This document shows positions 49,785 to 63,208 of a stretch of DNA of 64,000 nt, one piece after another; positions within the stretch are counted from its first letter, which is position 1, and each line of letters begins with the position of its first letter. The translations under genes were made by a program, and so were the position numbers. The stretch is from Pseudomonadota bacterium. Lineage in GTDB: Bacteria; Pseudomonadota; Gammaproteobacteria; Burkholderiales; Gallionellaceae. Under the pieces are notes generated by a model that saw only the letters and a program-made list of their open reading frames with translations, did not search any database and was not told the origin of the DNA. The DNA lies in NCBI GenBank assembly GCA_021800795.1, contig JAJYYO010000007.1:35757-99756 (forward strand), written 5' to 3'.

Positions 49785-51146
49785 ATGCAAGAACAAGCTT
49801 TCTGGGATACTTGTCTCCGTTCATTTGAAAAGAGCCTGCCACCCCAACAATTCAACTCCTGGATTAAACCGCTCAAATTGACCAGCGACAATGGACAGTT
49901 AATTTTAACCGCGCCCAATACTTTTACACTGAAAATATTACAAGATCGTTTTTTCCCCGAAATTAGCCGTCAGGCAAAACTGCTTTATCAGGTGGTTCCT
50001 CAATTTGAGTTTCGAGTTATCGAATCCATCCAAAACAATTTGGCACCTTCAACCCCGCCGGCTGCACCTGATAAAAAGAAAATTACGGTTGATCCCAAAC
50101 CTAAGATTGAAACCTCATTCAGGGGTTATGGCAAACTTAATCAAAGTTTAACTTTTGAAAATTTTGTTATCGGCAAAGCTAACCAGTTAGCATTTGCCGC
50201 TGCCAGTCAAGTTGCTGAGTTACCGGGAGTTTCATACAATCCATTGTTCATTTATGGCGGTGTTGGCCTCGGTAAAACGCATTTAACTCAAGCTATTGGA
50301 AATCAAATATTGATTAACAGGCCGCAAGCCAAAGTTTGTTACATGCATGCCGAACGCTATGTAGCTGACGTGGTGCGTGCGTATCAAACAAACAAGTTTG
50401 AGGAATTCAAACAGTATTATCATTCACTCGATGTTCTGCTGATCGATGATATCCAGTTTTTTGCCGGTAAAGCCAAAACTCAAGAAGAGTTTTTCTATGC
50501 ATTCAATACCTTGGTTGATTCTCATAAACAAGTTATTTTGACCAGCGATACTTTTCCAAAAGAATTAACCGGCTTGGAAAGCCGTTTAGTTTCCAGATTC
50601 GGCTGGGGTCTAACAATTGGCATTGAACCGCCGGAGCTCGAAATGCGTGTCGCTATTCTCCTTAAAAAAGCCTCGATCAGTGGCTACACTCTGAACGATT
50701 CAGTGGCTTTTTTTATAGCAAAACACGTAAATTCCAACGTGCGCGAACTGGAAGGAGCACTCAAACGTGTTGAAGCGTACACAAAATTTCACAAACGTAT
50801 CATTTCTGTCGAAACTGCGAAGGAAGCGCTGAAAGACATTCTGGTTGCCCAGAGCAGACAAATTACGATCGATAATATTCAAAAAACCGTCGCTGATTAT
50901 TACCGGATCAAAATCGTCGAATTGTTATCAAAGAAGCGTACAAGAAATATTACTAGACCCAGACAAATTGCGATGAGCCTGTCACGCGAATTAACAACAA
51001 TGAGCTTGCCGGAAATCGGCAATGCCTTTGGCGGTAAAGATCACTCTACTGTGATTCATGCATGCCAAACTGTAATTTCACTAAGGGATAGCGATTCGAC
51101 AATTGATGCTGATTACAAAATTCTTCTCCAAACACTTACTGGATAA
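49785..51146 (+). CDS. dnaA: Chromosomal replication initiator DnaA
   Basis: AAA+ initiator that binds DnaA boxes and melts oriC. 453 residues: domain I (FWDTCLRSFEKSLPPQQFNSWI), a linker about residues 85-115 (PSTPPAAPDKKK), AAA+ domain with Walker A GGVGLGKTHL near 157 and Walker B VLLIDDIQF, and domain IV ending with the box-recognition motif GGKDHSTVIHAC. All parts are intact. The coding is clearly more A/T-rich than the flanking atp or purine genes. Confidence 0.98.
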   Translation: MQEQAFWDTCLRSFEKSLPPQQFNSWIKPLKLTSDNGQLILTAPNTFTLKILQDRFFPEISRQAKLLYQVVPQFEFRVIESIQNNLAPSTPPAAPDKKKITVDPKPKIETSFRGYGKLNQSLTFENFVIGKANQLAFAAASQVAELPGVSYNPLFIYGGVGLGKTHLTQAIGNQILINRPQAKVCYMHAERYVADVVRAYQTNKFEEFKQYYHSLDVLLIDDIQFFAGKAKTQEEFFYAFNTLVDSHKQVILTSDTFPKELTGLESRLVSRFGWGLTIGIEPPELEMRVAILLKKASISGYTLNDSVAFFIAKHVNSNVRELEGALKRVEAYTKFHKRIISVETAKEALKDILVAQSRQITIDNIQKTVADYYRIKIVELLSKKRTRNITRPRQIAMSLSRELTTMSLPEIGNAFGGKDHSTVIHACQTVISLRDSDSTIDADYKILLQTLTG

Positions 51147-51468
51147 GTCTGTGAGTTTTCTGTGGATAATTTGTGCAAAACCTCATTTTTTTAAAAAAAA
51201 ATCAGTTTATCAACATAAACAAGTTTATCTGCCAACAACAAAACAACAGGCAGAATCAGTTCTCAGTACTTTGTTTATAATAGATTTATGTTGATTTTCC
51301 ACAATTAATAAGAAGCTTATTATGGTTATTAATTTTTATATTACTTTTACTTAAAACAATTCTGTTCACAATAGTGAAAAGAATGTGTAAATAAAACATG
51401 AAGTGACTTTTAACTAAATTTCGTTAAAAATCAAAACCACAATTTTCGTATCATTTAGGGATTTAATT
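51147..51468. other. oriC: Probable oriC (dnaA-dnaN intergenic region)
   Basis: 322 bases, strongly A/T-rich, no frame. Contains a perfect DnaA box TGTGGATAA (51161-51169), TTATCAACA (51207-51215, one mismatch) and TTTTCCACA (51295-51303, one mismatch), plus A/T-only tracts (51188-51201, 51305-51360) suited to unwinding. Context dnaA-oriC-dnaN with parS and parAB nearby supports the call. Confidence 0.8.
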
Positions 51469-52575
51469 ATGTTTATCGAAAAGATAGAAAAAGAATCATT
51501 ATTGAAGCCGCTGCAAATGGTGGTTGGTATCGTTGAACGTAAACAGACTATGCCTATCTTATCCAACGTGTTGGTTGAAAAAGAAAATGGTAAAATTCGA
51601 TTTACCTCTAGCGATATGGAAATTCAAATTACCACGACTATTCAAACAGACACAGGTACAAGCGACAACATGGCAATTACCGTTGGCGGTAAGAAATTAC
51701 AGGAGATTCTGCGCATCCTTCCTGATCAAAGCAAAGTATCTATTGATGTCAAAGAAAATAAAGTCCAGATTAAATCCAATAAAAGTAAATTCAATCTTCA
51801 ATCTTTACCAGCTGATGATTTCCCCAAATTAAACAATCTACTTGAAAACTCTAAAAAAATCGTCTTAAGCCAATCTGTGCTTAAAAAATTGTTAGGATCC
51901 GTACAATTTGCCATGGCACAACAAGATGTGCGTTATTATCTGAACGGTGTACTTTTCGTTATAGAGGATAATCAATTCAGGGCTGTTGCGACCGATGGAC
52001 ACAGGCTGGCTTATAACGCGATAGAAATTCCTGAAGATTCAGGAAAATTTGAAATTATTATTCCGCGTAAGGCAATTACAGAATTATCAAAATTGTTGAG
52101 TGAAGGCGCTGATGAAATTGAAATTGAATTTTCTAATCAACAACTTAAAGCTAAATTTTCAGGTATCGAATTAGTTACAAAATTAATTGAAGGTAAGTTT
52201 CCAGACTATAAGAGAGTTATACCCAACTACAGTAACCACCTCAGCATCAACAGAACGCTGGTTCAACAGGCTTTGCAAAGAGCTGCAATTCTATCCAATG
52301 AAAAATTCCGGGGTGTACGTTTTGTTCTGACTGAAAAAAATCTATGCATTATAAGCAGCAACAGTGAACAGGAAGAAGCTCAAGTCGAAATTGAAACCGA
52401 TTATCACGGTGAAGCGATTGATATTGGTTTCAACGTTAACTATTTACTGGATGGTTTAAGCAGCATCCATACCGAGATGGCAATCTTTTCGTTTGGCAAT
52501 CCCAATAGCAGTATTTTGATTACCTCTCCCGAAGATCTTGATTTCAGATATGTTGTAATGCCGATGCGAATCTAG
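51469..52575 (+). CDS. dnaN: DNA polymerase III beta sliding clamp
   Basis: Ring-shaped processivity clamp. 368 residues, three similar domains; start MFIEKIEKESLLKPLQMVVGIVERKQTMPILSNVLVE region, middle YYLNGVLFVIEDNQFRAVATDGHRLAY, end ILITSPEDLDFRYVVMPMRI (canonical VMPMR end). Follows oriC; gyrB comes next without recF between. Confidence 0.98.
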   Translation: MFIEKIEKESLLKPLQMVVGIVERKQTMPILSNVLVEKENGKIRFTSSDMEIQITTTIQTDTGTSDNMAITVGGKKLQEILRILPDQSKVSIDVKENKVQIKSNKSKFNLQSLPADDFPKLNNLLENSKKIVLSQSVLKKLLGSVQFAMAQQDVRYYLNGVLFVIEDNQFRAVATDGHRLAYNAIEIPEDSGKFEIIIPRKAITELSKLLSEGADEIEIEFSNQQLKAKFSGIELVTKLIEGKFPDYKRVIPNYSNHLSINRTLVQQALQRAAILSNEKFRGVRFVLTEKNLCIISSNSEQEEAQVEIETDYHGEAIDIGFNVNYLLDGLSSIHTEMAIFSFGNPNSSILITSPEDLDFRYVVMPMRI

Positions 52576-52603
52576 TTTAGTAATTGACCAGTAATTTATA
52601 TAA

Positions 52604-55021
<2,418 letters not shown>

Positions 55022-55245
55022 ATGCAGGTTTTCAGAATAGTTGAAAATTGACCTGAAAAAACAAAGAAAACTGTTTTTTTATAATATTTGACGGAATGTG
55101 CCATCCTGCGAGCCAATAAAAAACAAGGCTTGCAAAACAGGCTTGTTTAAACGCGCTACAGCCGCCTTGCAGATATGCCGTAAGGGGTGAAGTCAGGGGT
55201 GGTGTTAAATATCCCGTATTCGGCATTTTAAGCACATTTGGAAAA

Positions 55246-56010
55246 CTAGCTGAACTCTTTTACGATATGTTGCTGCCTGCGACTAATCGCCAACGATTCA
55301 GGCAATCCCGTCAGCCTGACCATCCAGCCGCTGCCCTCGCCTTCTTCACCACCGCCCCGCTCAAAACCCTCGATGTTATCCTTGGACACCAGACAATTTC
55401 GGTGGATGCGTACGAAACGCGCGGCAAATTCCTTTTCCAGTGCAGTCAGCGATTCTTCAATCAGGTATTCCCGCTCAGCAGTACGTACTGTGATGTATTT
55501 CAACTCAGCGCGAAAAAACAACACCTGTTCGATCGGGACAAGGTGAATCTTGCCACGCTCGTGGATGGCAAGATGTCGGCGAGGTTCGGGCAGTAATTCG
55601 CGCAACACCTCAATCTGTACCGGCACGGCCGACCGGGCGCGGGTCAGCGCTTCGAACAACCTGCCCAGGCGTATCGGCTTGAGCAGGTAGTCTATTGCGT
55701 GCAGCTCAAATGCCTTGATCGCGTAGCTGTCATAGGCCGTTGTAAAAATAATCACCGGCGGATAGGGCAGCTTTTGCAGATGTTGTGCAAGTTCGATCCC
55801 ATCCATCTGTGGCATGCGTATATCCAGCAGCACCACATCAGCGGGCGTATCAATAAGCTTGTCCAAAGCCTCCTGTCCGTTGCCCGCCTCACCCACTATA
55901 ACCAGGGGCAACTGCGCGTTGCAGTCGTCAAGCAACTCACGCAGACGGTTGCGTGCAGGCGGCTCGTCATCCACGATGAATATGCGCAAAGCGAGTTCTA
56001 TCGTGCTCAT
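55246..56010 (-). CDS. LytTR-type response regulator (AlgR-like)
   Basis: 254 residues: receiver domain (LRIFIVDDEPPARNRL, phospho-Asp in VVLLDIRMPQMDG, and Lys in LLKPIRL) and a C-terminal LytTR DNA-binding domain (RGKIHLVPIEQVLFFRAELKYITVRTAEREYLIEESL, FVRIHRNCLVS). Overlaps the kinase stop by four bases; together they form a two-component system like AlgZ/AlgR. Target genes unknown; alginate is not implied. Confidence 0.9.
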   Translation of the reverse strand: MSTIELALRIFIVDDEPPARNRLRELLDDCNAQLPLVIVGEAGNGQEALDKLIDTPADVVLLDIRMPQMDGIELAQHLQKLPYPPVIIFTTAYDSYAIKAFELHAIDYLLKPIRLGRLFEALTRARSAVPVQIEVLRELLPEPRRHLAIHERGKIHLVPIEQVLFFRAELKYITVRTAEREYLIEESLTALEKEFAARFVRIHRNCLVSKDNIEGFERGGGEEGEGSGWMVRLTGLPESLAISRRQQHIVKEFS

Positions 56011-57050
56011 TTTTTCTCTTTCATATAAGGCAATGAAATTTCCACACGATAATAATCTCGGCCAGCTGTCACTTGATAGCTGGCTTCAGCATCAAACAGT
56101 AAAGCGAGACGTTCGCGTATATTCTGCAAGGCGATTTTGTTGCCGATATGAGGCTGTGTGTCGCCTGGCTTTGGACATGGATTTTCAACCTTGATTATCA
56201 ATATACCTCTCTCACGGCGCAGCAATACATCGATGCGACCGCCTTCGACCAAGGGTTCAATACCGTGATATACCGCATTTTCCAGCAACGGTTGCAGCAA
56301 CAGGGCTGGAATTTTTGCATCTTCAGGCATATCCTGAAATTGCCAGTTTACAGCAAGCCTGTCACCCATGCGCAACTTCTCCAGTGCAAGATATTGTTTA
56401 CATAGATTTATTTCACTATGTAGCGGTACCAGATCGCGCTCATCAGCCATTGCCATTCGGAACAAATCAGCCATGTCCTCCAGAGCCGTTTCGGCACGCT
56501 TGGGCTGCGTGCGCAAAATACCCAGCACCGCATTGAGTGTATTGTAAAGAAAATGCGGTCGGATGCGCGCGCGCAACACCTGCAGGCGTGCATCCTCTAA
56601 AGCATACGATAACACCCTTGCGCGCAAACGAAAATACATCAGCAACAGGCTGCACATCGCCACGCTGATGAATTCGCCGCGCAATATGTCGAAAAAGGGG
56701 TCTCCGTTAACACTGGGACGGTAAAACTCGCCGCCAAAGTAATAAATGAACAGCGTCAAAATGCCAACAGTAATGTTAACTGCCGACACACCACGCCAGT
56801 AAGTCAGTCGGCTAAAACTCGGTTGCCACACCCACAGCAACACCATAGCGGACAACAAAATGGGTGTAATTAACGTGGTGATCTGCATCAATTTCAAAGG
56901 CAAATCCAGCCATCCTCTGGCCTGCAACACGGCATCAATCAGCGCCATCACATTGGCAAGCACCAGTATGCGCAGGGTCACGCCCAGATTGCGAAAATTG
57001 GGCAACGCATCCGGCAGGGATTTTTGTTTTATACTGCGCGCTTCGTTCAT
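56007..57050 (-). CDS. LytS/AlgZ-type sensor histidine kinase
   Basis: 347 residues. Four predicted membrane helices in the first ~150 residues ([37 protein letters not shown]), then the His_kinase motif [19 protein letters not shown] with the phospho-acceptor His, and the ATPase region [17 protein letters not shown] and [16 protein letters not shown] ten bases upstream of the ATG. Divergent from argH. Confidence 0.88.
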   Translation of the reverse strand: MNEARSIKQKSLPDALPNFRNLGVTLRILVLANVMALIDAVLQARGWLDLPLKLMQITTLITPILLSAMVLLWVWQPSFSRLTYWRGVSAVNITVGILTLFIYYFGGEFYRPSVNGDPFFDILRGEFISVAMCSLLLMYFRLRARVLSYALEDARLQVLRARIRPHFLYNTLNAVLGILRTQPKRAETALEDMADLFRMAMADERDLVPLHSEINLCKQYLALEKLRMGDRLAVNWQFQDMPEDAKIPALLLQPLLENAVYHGIEPLVEGGRIDVLLRRERGILIIKVENPCPKPGDTQPHIGNKIALQNIRERLALLFDAEASYQVTAGRDYYRVEISLPYMKEKK

Positions 57051-57112
57051 GGCGGAAGACCTCTTTCTGCCTTAATTTGCATTTGAATTTTATACTGGAT
57101 TCTGAACAAGAG

Positions 57113-58507
57113 ATGGCAAGCATACAAGATAATGACACCTGGTCAGGGCGATTCTCTGAACCCGTAGCGGAATTGGTCAAACGTTACACCGCCTCGGTGG
57201 ATTTCGACCGAAAACTGGCACTGTTCGACATACAGGGATCATTGGCACACGCACAGATGCTAGGCGATTGCAAAATCATTTCACCTGAAGATCTCGCCGA
57301 CATCCGGCGCGGCCTGGCACAGATCGAAACCGAAATTACCGGCGGCGATTTTGTCTGGTCTCTCGATCTGGAAGATGTGCATCTCAACATCGAGAAGCGC
57401 CTCACCGCGCTGGTGGGAGACGCCGGCAAGCGCTTGCATACCGGACGTTCGCGCAACGATCAGGTGGCGACCGATGTGCGTTTATACCTGCGCCATGCGA
57501 TTGACGATTTATTTAATTTAATCAAGTTGCTGCAAACAGCTTTGCTCGATCTGGCAGAACAGCATACCCATACCGTCATGCCAGGCTTTACCCATTTGCA
57601 GGTTGCGCAACCGATCAGCTTCGGGCATCACCTGTTGGCCTATTACGAGATGCTGAAACGGGATGCTGAACGCCTTGCGGACTGCCGTCGCCGGGTGAAC
57701 CGTCTGCCGCTCGGTGCGGCTGCGCTGGCCGGCACCAGCTATCCGATAGACCGTGAATTGGTCGCAAGGCTACTCGGTTTTGACGGCGTATGTGAAAATT
57801 CACTGGATGCCGTTTCCGACCGCGATTTTGCCATCGAATTTACCGCCTGTGCAGCGCTGATCATGACGCATCTGTCGCGCTGCTCGGAAGAGCTGATTTT
57901 GTGGATGAGTCCGATGGTGGGTTTCATCGACATTGCCGACCGCTTCTGCACCGGATCGTCCATTATGCCGCAGAAGAAAAATCCCGATGTGCCGGAACTG
58001 GTGCGCGGCAAGACTGGCCGTGTAAACGGCCATCTGGTGGCATTGCTCACGCTGATGAAAGGCCAGCCGCTGGCGTACAACAAGGACAATCAGGAAGACA
58101 AGGAACCGCTGTTCGACACGGTGGATACACTCACGCAAACATTGCGCATCTATGCCGACATGATTACCGGCATTCGGGTCAAGCCGGACGCCATGCGTCG
58201 TGCCGCCTTGCAGGGCTATGCCACTGCAACGGATCTGGCAGATTATCTGGTAAAAAAAGGATTGCCGTTTCGCGATGCCCATGAAGCCGTGGCTCTCGCG
58301 GTGCGTTTCGCCGAACAGAAGGGCTGCGATCTGTCCGATATCGGTCTTGTGGAATTGAAAAATTTCTCAGTCCTGATCGAGGATGACATCTATCAGGTGC
58401 TGTCGCTGGAAGGATCGCTTGCCAGCCGCAACCATATCGGCGGCACCGCACCCAACCAGGTAAAGGCAGCCATTGCGCGTGCGCGCAAGCACCTCGCCCA
58501 CCCCTGA
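57113..58507 (+). CDS. argH: Argininosuccinate lyase
   Basis: Last step of arginine synthesis. 464 residues from [17 protein letters not shown], the family start (an ATG 36 bases earlier is in frame but unlikely). Signature [16 protein letters not shown] is present, with [12 protein letters not shown] and [18 protein letters not shown] for substrate binding. Alone, not in a visible arg operon. Confidence 0.97.
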   Translation: MASIQDNDTWSGRFSEPVAELVKRYTASVDFDRKLALFDIQGSLAHAQMLGDCKIISPEDLADIRRGLAQIETEITGGDFVWSLDLEDVHLNIEKRLTALVGDAGKRLHTGRSRNDQVATDVRLYLRHAIDDLFNLIKLLQTALLDLAEQHTHTVMPGFTHLQVAQPISFGHHLLAYYEMLKRDAERLADCRRRVNRLPLGAAALAGTSYPIDRELVARLLGFDGVCENSLDAVSDRDFAIEFTACAALIMTHLSRCSEELILWMSPMVGFIDIADRFCTGSSIMPQKKNPDVPELVRGKTGRVNGHLVALLTLMKGQPLAYNKDNQEDKEPLFDTVDTLTQTLRIYADMITGIRVKPDAMRRAALQGYATATDLADYLVKKGLPFRDAHEAVALAVRFAEQKGCDLSDIGLVELKNFSVLIEDDIYQVLSLEGSLASRNHIGGTAPNQVKAAIARARKHLAHP

Positions 58508-58516
58508 GTCGCGGAC

Positions 58517-58544
58517 AAAAAACGGGCGACCATAAGATCGCCCT
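58517..58544 (-). terminator. Rho-independent terminator after grxD
   Basis: Minus strand GGGCGATCTTATGGTCGCCC-type hairpin followed by a T-run (GTTTTTTG). It is about 140 bases past the grxD stop and just after argH on the other strand, so it may act on both, better on the minus strand. Confidence 0.75.
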
Positions 58545-58681
58545 GAAAGGGGAGGGTTCGGAAAATCCAACTGATTCCCGACACCCGGCGCAGACTATAT
58601 GCTCGCTCCCGCCTTTTTCATATATGCCGAAATGACTAGGCAACCCGGCCTGATCATTCCGGCGGATTGCGCGCTAAGCGG

Positions 58682-59008
58682 TTATGCTGCTGCCAGTTCT
58701 CCCAGCAATTGCTTCAACTCGCCGCTTTGGTACATCTCCGTCAGGATGTCACAACCGCCGATAAATTCGCCGCGCACATAACATTGCGGCAGGGTCGGCC
58801 AGTTGGCATACTCTACCAGGCCGGGCACCAGCGCCGGATTTTCAAATACGTTCACTGCCAGAACTTCTTTGACGCCCAGCATACTCAAAATCTGCACCAC
58901 CTTGGCTGAAAATCCGCACTGCGGGAATTGAGGGGTGCCTTTGATGTAAATCACTACCGGACTGGAGTCGACCTGTGCCTGGATAAGTTGTTGAATATCT
59001 GTAGTCAT
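58682..59008 (-). CDS. grxD: Monothiol glutaredoxin (Grx4 type)
   Basis: CGFS-type glutaredoxin, 108 residues, binds and delivers a 2Fe-2S cluster with glutathione. Active site PQCGFS near residues 30-35, WPTLPQCYVRGEFIGGCDI for glutathione contact. Follows prmC-prfA-hemA in direction, a common order in betaproteobacteria. Confidence 0.96.
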   Translation of the reverse strand: MTTDIQQLIQAQVDSSPVVIYIKGTPQFPQCGFSAKVVQILSMLGVKEVLAVNVFENPALVPGLVEYANWPTLPQCYVRGEFIGGCDILTEMYQSGELKQLLGELAAA

Positions 59009-59065
59009 GATTATTATTACCTGAATTAAATTGTCGGGTATTATTGCAGAAAGCGCAAGTTCACG

Positions 59066-59977
59066 TCAAGCACGCCCCATCGTCACCCGTTCTATGCCTG
59101 ACATATCCCGATGAGATGAAACTTCTGCAAAGCCTGTCTGCTGCAACAAGTCGCGCACACGCGCCGCCTGATTATAACCGTGTTCCAGCATCAGCCAACC
59201 GCCGTTATTAAGATGGCCTTTAGCCTGACTGCTGATGCGGCGTATGTCGTCAAGACCGTCGATGCCGGATGCCAGTGCAGTTAAAGGTTCAAATCGAACG
59301 TCATTCTGCAATAAATGCACATCGTCAGCCTCGATATAGGGCGGATTGGAGACGATCAGATCGAAGCGCTCATCTGCCAGTTGCGTAAACCAGTCGCTGT
59401 GCAGCAGGCGCACGTTGTGTACCATGAGCGCCAGCGCGTTAAACTGCGCAACGATAAGCGCCGCCTCGGATGCATCTACCGCCACCACCTCAACATCAGG
59501 TCGGGTGTGAGCGATAGCCAGCGCAATCGCACCGCTGCCCGTGCCCATATCCAGCACTCGAAACCCTTTCCCGGCCTTTCGGCCACCCTCTCCCGCTTGC
59601 GGGGAGAGCGTAGCGAGGGGGGCGCAGCCGGCCGGGGGAGAGGGGATTTGCTGCAACGCCATTTCGACCAGCAGTTCCGTGTCGGGTCTCGGAATCAGCG
59701 TGGCGTGCGTGACCCTGAAATTAAGGCCGAAAAATTCGCGTGTCCCCAGCAGATAGGCAATCGGTTCGCCCTGAAGACGACGCTCGAACAGTTCGCTGTA
59801 GCGCGCCGATTCATCCGCATTGAGTTCGCGTTCAGGGTGCGTGAGCAGATAAGCTCGATTGACTTTCAGCACGGCCTGCAACAGGCATTGCACTTCGATG
59901 CGTGCGCTGCTGGCATCAAGGTCAAGCGCGGTTTGCAGCAGCAGCCTGCCGCGTTGAAGGATTGTTTGTATGCTCAT
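59066..59977 (-). CDS. prmC: Peptide chain release factor glutamine methyltransferase
   Basis: N5-methylates the GGQ glutamine of release factors. About 303 residues from MSIQTILQRGR (AGGGGAT upstream); an earlier in-frame ATG is less likely. N-terminal helical domain, then DMGTGSGAIALAIA (SAM) and the catalytic NPPYIEADD. Between the two domains, about residues 108-137 (bases 59566-59655), lies an extra Pro/Gly-rich stretch encoded by a CCCTCTCCC/GGGGAGAG repeat, apparently inserted in frame. Confidence 0.93.
   Translation of the reverse strand: MSIQTILQRGRLLLQTALDLDASSARIEVQCLLQAVLKVNRAYLLTHPERELNADESARYSELFERRLQGEPIAYLLGTREFFGLNFRVTHATLIPRPDTELLVEMALQQIPSPPAGCAPLATLSPQAGEGGRKAGKGFRVLDMGTGSGAIALAIAHTRPDVEVVAVDASEAALIVAQFNALALMVHNVRLLHSDWFTQLADERFDLIVSNPPYIEADDVHLLQNDVRFEPLTALASGIDGLDDIRRISSQAKGHLNNGGWLMLEHGYNQAARVRDLLQQTGFAEVSSHRDMSGIERVTMGRA
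59566..59655 (-). repeat. Repeat insertion in frame in prmC
   Basis: Read on the plus strand: CCGGCC-TTTC-GGCC, then ACCCTCTCCCGCTTGCGGGG AGAG-type hairpin, GCGTAGCGAGGGG, GCCGGCCGGGGG. It encodes the residues PSPPAGCAPLATLSPQ and a few more, absent from usual PrmC, where MALQQI would lead directly into RVLDMGTG. Related to module III elsewhere in the window. Confidence 0.8.
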
Positions 59978-60018
59978 GGGAATATCCCCTGCCGGCAGCA
60001 TGTAGCGGTCTGGTGGAA

Positions 60019-61107
60019 TCAGAAACTGCCGTCATCCGCCATTGCGGCAAGCTGTTCCGCCTGGTGCTCGGCCATCAATGCACCTGTGAGCTCGCTTATA
60101 TCGCCGTCCATAATGGCATCCATCTTGTACAGCGTCAGATTGATGCGGTGATCAGTCACGCGTCCTTGCGGATAATTGTAGGTGCGGATGCGCTCCGAGC
60201 GGTCGCCGCTGCCCACCAGACTCTTGCGCGTTGCAGCTGTTTCGGCATTCTGCGCGCGCACCTGAGCATCCTTGATGCGGGCGCACAATACCCTCATCGC
60301 CTGAGCCTTGTTCTGATGTTGCGAACGGCCATCCTGACATTCAACCACCACACCGGTTGGCAGATGCGTGATGCGCACCGCCGAATCGGTTTTGTTGATG
60401 TGCTGTCCGCCCGCTCCCGAAGCGCGGAACGTGTCGATGCGCAGATCGGCGTTATTGAGCACCACGTCGCTGACTTCGTCAACTTCCGGCATGATTGCGA
60501 CGGTGCAGGCCGAGGTGTGCACGCGCCCCTGAGTTTCGGTGGACGGTACGCGCTGTACGCGATGCGCACCGGATTCAAATTTAAGCACGGAATACGCGCC
60601 CTGGCCCACGATGCGCGCGATGATTTCCTTGTAGCCGCCCATCTCGCCCGGGCTTTCCGAAATCACTTCGACCTGCCAGCGGCGCCGTTCGGCAAAACGC
60701 GAATACATGCGGAACAGATCCCCGGCGAACAAGGCGGCTTCGTCGCCGCCGGTGCCGGCGCGCACTTCCAGAAATACGCTGCGCTCGTCATTGGGGTCCT
60801 TGGGCAATAATTGCATCTGCAGTTCGCTGTCCAACTGTTGCAGCCGTGCCTCGCTGTCCTTGATTTCCGCATCGGCAAATTCGCGCATCTCGGGATCTTC
60901 CGCCATTTCACGGGCCGCAGCGATGTCGCCTTCGCAGGACTGATAGGCATGGAACAGTTCAACTACGGGTTCAAGCTCGGCGCGTTCGCGGTTCAGCTTG
61001 CGATACGAGTCCATGTCACGGGTGGCTTCTTCGGTGCTCAGCAACTGATTGACTTCGAGCAGACGCTCGCTCAATTGAGCGAGTTTGGCGGCGATATTTG
61101 GTTTCAT
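60019..61107 (-). CDS. prfA: Peptide chain release factor 1
   Basis: Recognises UAG and UAA stop codons. 362 residues. The GGQ catalytic motif is in [15 protein letters not shown] near residue 235, the codon-recognition tripeptide region ([12 protein letters not shown]) precedes it. Substrate of PrmC encoded just downstream. Start overlaps the hemA stop (ATGA). Confidence 0.97.
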   Translation of the reverse strand: MKPNIAAKLAQLSERLLEVNQLLSTEEATRDMDSYRKLNRERAELEPVVELFHAYQSCEGDIAAAREMAEDPEMREFADAEIKDSEARLQQLDSELQMQLLPKDPNDERSVFLEVRAGTGGDEAALFAGDLFRMYSRFAERRRWQVEVISESPGEMGGYKEIIARIVGQGAYSVLKFESGAHRVQRVPSTETQGRVHTSACTVAIMPEVDEVSDVVLNNADLRIDTFRASGAGGQHINKTDSAVRITHLPTGVVVECQDGRSQHQNKAQAMRVLCARIKDAQVRAQNAETAATRKSLVGSGDRSERIRTYNYPQGRVTDHRINLTLYKMDAIMDGDISELTGALMAEHQAEQLAAMADDGSF

Positions 61108-62357
61108 TCTTCGGTTTGTAGGTGATGCAGCCTGCGAACAACGTCGACAAAATTGTCGCGTTCAGTTCCATGGGCCTGGTTCAGCGTGTGGGTCGGGGCA
61201 TGCAGGAATTTATTGGTCAGTCCCCGGCTCATCGCTTCCAGCACCTTTTCCGGGCTCTCGCCCTTCGCCAGCAGGCGCGAGGCTTTTTCAAGCTCCTGAC
61301 GACGGCTGCGTTCGGCATGGTCGCGCAGGGCGCGTATGGTCGGCACCACATCGCGGGATTCCATCCAGTGTATGAAATTTGACACACCTGCTTCGATGAT
61401 GACTTCGGCTTCCTTGACTGCACCCTGGCGCGCTTCGAGCCCGTCCTTGACCACCTCGGCGATGTCATCCACGGTGTACAGGAACACATCGTTCAACTCG
61501 GCGACTTCCGTTTCCACATCGCGCGGCACGGCCAGATCCACGATAAACAGCGGCTTATGGCGACGGGCTTTCAGCGCGCGCTCCACCATACCCTTGCCCA
61601 GAATCGGCAACTGACTGGCGGTGCAGGTTACGATAATATCGTTTTGCGCCAGCTGCTCAGGCAGATCGGACAGGGTAATCGCGGCACCGTTAAACTGCCG
61701 CGCCAGATTCTGCGCGCGTTCCAGCGTGCGGTTGGCAACCATGATGCGTTTGGGATTTCGCGCCGCGAAATACACCGCGTTAAGCTCTATCATCTCGCCC
61801 GCACCGATGAACAACACATTTTGCTCAGCTATACTGGGGAAGATGCGTTCGGCCAGTCGCACTGCGGCTGCGGCCATGGACACCAGGTTTGCGCCGATTT
61901 CCGTTTCGGTACGCACCTGCTTGGCGACCGAAAAGGTATTCTGGAACAACTTGTGCAGCAGGATGCCCATGGTGCCCGCCTGCTCGGCCTGGCGCACCGC
62001 CTGTTTCATCTGGCCCAGAATTTGCGGTTCGCCCAGCACCATCGAATCCAGACCGCTGGCCACGCGGAACGAATGTTTGACCGCCTGTTCGTGAGGCAGT
62101 GAATAGAGGTAGGGTTCGATATCCTTGCGTGACAACTGATGGTACTGCGCCAGCCAGTCTATCGCATGCCCGGGCTTGGCCGCGTTGCAATACAGCTCCA
62201 TGCGGTTGCAGGTGGACAGTATCGTGGCTTCCTTCGCCGCACCATTCTCCACCAGATCGCGCAGCGCATTCTCTACGCCGTCCACATTGAACGCGACCTG
62301 TTCGCGCACGGCAAGCGGCGCAGTCTGATGATTAATGCCAAAGGCGAACAACTGCAT
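61104..62357 (-). CDS. hemA: Glutamyl-tRNA reductase
   Basis: First step of the C5 route to haem: reduces Glu-tRNA to glutamate-1-semialdehyde with NADPH. 417 residues. Catalytic Cys in [10 protein letters not shown] near residue 50, [27 protein letters not shown] site [16 protein letters not shown], and C-terminal dimer helix. First gene of hemA-prfA-prmC-grxD. Confidence 0.97.
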   Translation of the reverse strand: MQLFAFGINHQTAPLAVREQVAFNVDGVENALRDLVENGAAKEATILSTCNRMELYCNAAKPGHAIDWLAQYHQLSRKDIEPYLYSLPHEQAVKHSFRVASGLDSMVLGEPQILGQMKQAVRQAEQAGTMGILLHKLFQNTFSVAKQVRTETEIGANLVSMAAAAVRLAERIFPSIAEQNVLFIGAGEMIELNAVYFAARNPKRIMVANRTLERAQNLARQFNGAAITLSDLPEQLAQNDIIVTCTASQLPILGKGMVERALKARRHKPLFIVDLAVPRDVETEVAELNDVFLYTVDDIAEVVKDGLEARQGAVKEAEVIIEAGVSNFIHWMESRDVVPTIRALRDHAERSRRQELEKASRLLAKGESPEKVLEAMSRGLTNKFLHAPTHTLNQAHGTERDNFVDVVRRLHHLQTEE

Positions 62358-62433
62358 CGTAGTATTCGGTGTGCCGCAAAGCTTAAAGGATGTGAATTAT
62401 AGTCGGAACGGCGCCGCAATACCATTATGTACT

Positions 62434-62596
62434 TTTACGGGCATGGCGTAGCCGACCATGATGATACAATTTGTCATGTTCGCCTCCCTCACCCCAACCC
62501 TCTGATGAGGCAACTAGCCAATCGACTAAGCCCGCATGCGGCCAAGTCGCTGGTTATCCCGTGGGGCGAGGGTACAAACGTATCGCTACGCGAGTT
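62434..62596 (+). repeat. Composite palindromic repeat element with nested module I
   Basis: In the hemA-yaeQ gap. Left end ACGGGCATGGCG; then CCCTCACCCCAACCCTC, in whose hairpin loop a module I hairpin is inserted (62503-62560: CTAGCCA, CGACT, CCGCATGCGG, AGTCG, CTGGTTAT); then GGGGCGAGGG and TCGCTACGCGAGTTT. Module I here uses the CGACT/AGTCG version, as in cbbO. Beyond this the 285-base gap shows nothing. Confidence 0.85.
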
Positions 62597-62642
62597 TATT
62601 TGACGTTAGAATGCGACCCCGTCCGCCCATCGAACACGCCAC

Positions 62643-63206
62643 ATGGCCATCAAAGCAACCGTCTACAAAACCACCCTGCAGATCGCCGATCTCGATCGCG
62701 GCTATTATGCCGATCACCAGTTGACCATCGCGCAACACCCGTCGGAGACGGAGGAGCGCATGATGGTGCGACTGACCGCCTTCGCGCTGTTTGCCGACGA
62801 GGCGCTGGTTTTCGGGCAGGCCATGAGCAATGACGACGAACCCGATTTATGGCAGAAAGACCTCACCGGCGCCATCCTGCGCTGGATCGTCGTCGGTCTG
62901 CCTGACGAGCGCCTCATCCGCAAAGCCTCGGGGCGCGCCGACCAGGTCGTGATTGTCAGTTTTGGCCGTGCAGCAGACATCTGGTGGAACGAAAACCGCA
63001 GCAAACTGACGCGTCTGGACAACCTCACCGTGCTCAGACTGCCCACAGCGTCCACCCAGTCGCTGACCAAGCTGGTCAGCCGCACCATGCAACTGCAATG
63101 CACTCTGCAGGAGGGCGGCATCATGATGAGCGGAGAAAAGGGCGTGGTGGAAATCGAACCGGTGGTGTTGCATGGCAAACTGTCATCCGACAAAGCATGG
63201 CAGTAA
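62643..63206 (+). CDS. YaeQ family protein
   Basis: 187 residues matching the YaeQ family over its length: [66 protein letters not shown] and [12 protein letters not shown]. The fold is PD-(D/E)XK nuclease-like; biological role unknown. Divergent from hemA and followed by a repeat and the ychJ-like gene. Confidence 0.9.
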   Translation: MAIKATVYKTTLQIADLDRGYYADHQLTIAQHPSETEERMMVRLTAFALFADEALVFGQAMSNDDEPDLWQKDLTGAILRWIVVGLPDERLIRKASGRADQVVIVSFGRAADIWWNENRSKLTRLDNLTVLRLPTASTQSLTKLVSRTMQLQCTLQEGGIMMSGEKGVVEIEPVVLHGKLSSDKAWQ

Positions 63207-63208
63207 AA

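Noticed and set aside
62358..62433. Riboswitch or leader RNA before hemA
   Set aside because: No conserved structure could be recognised; only weak local pairing.
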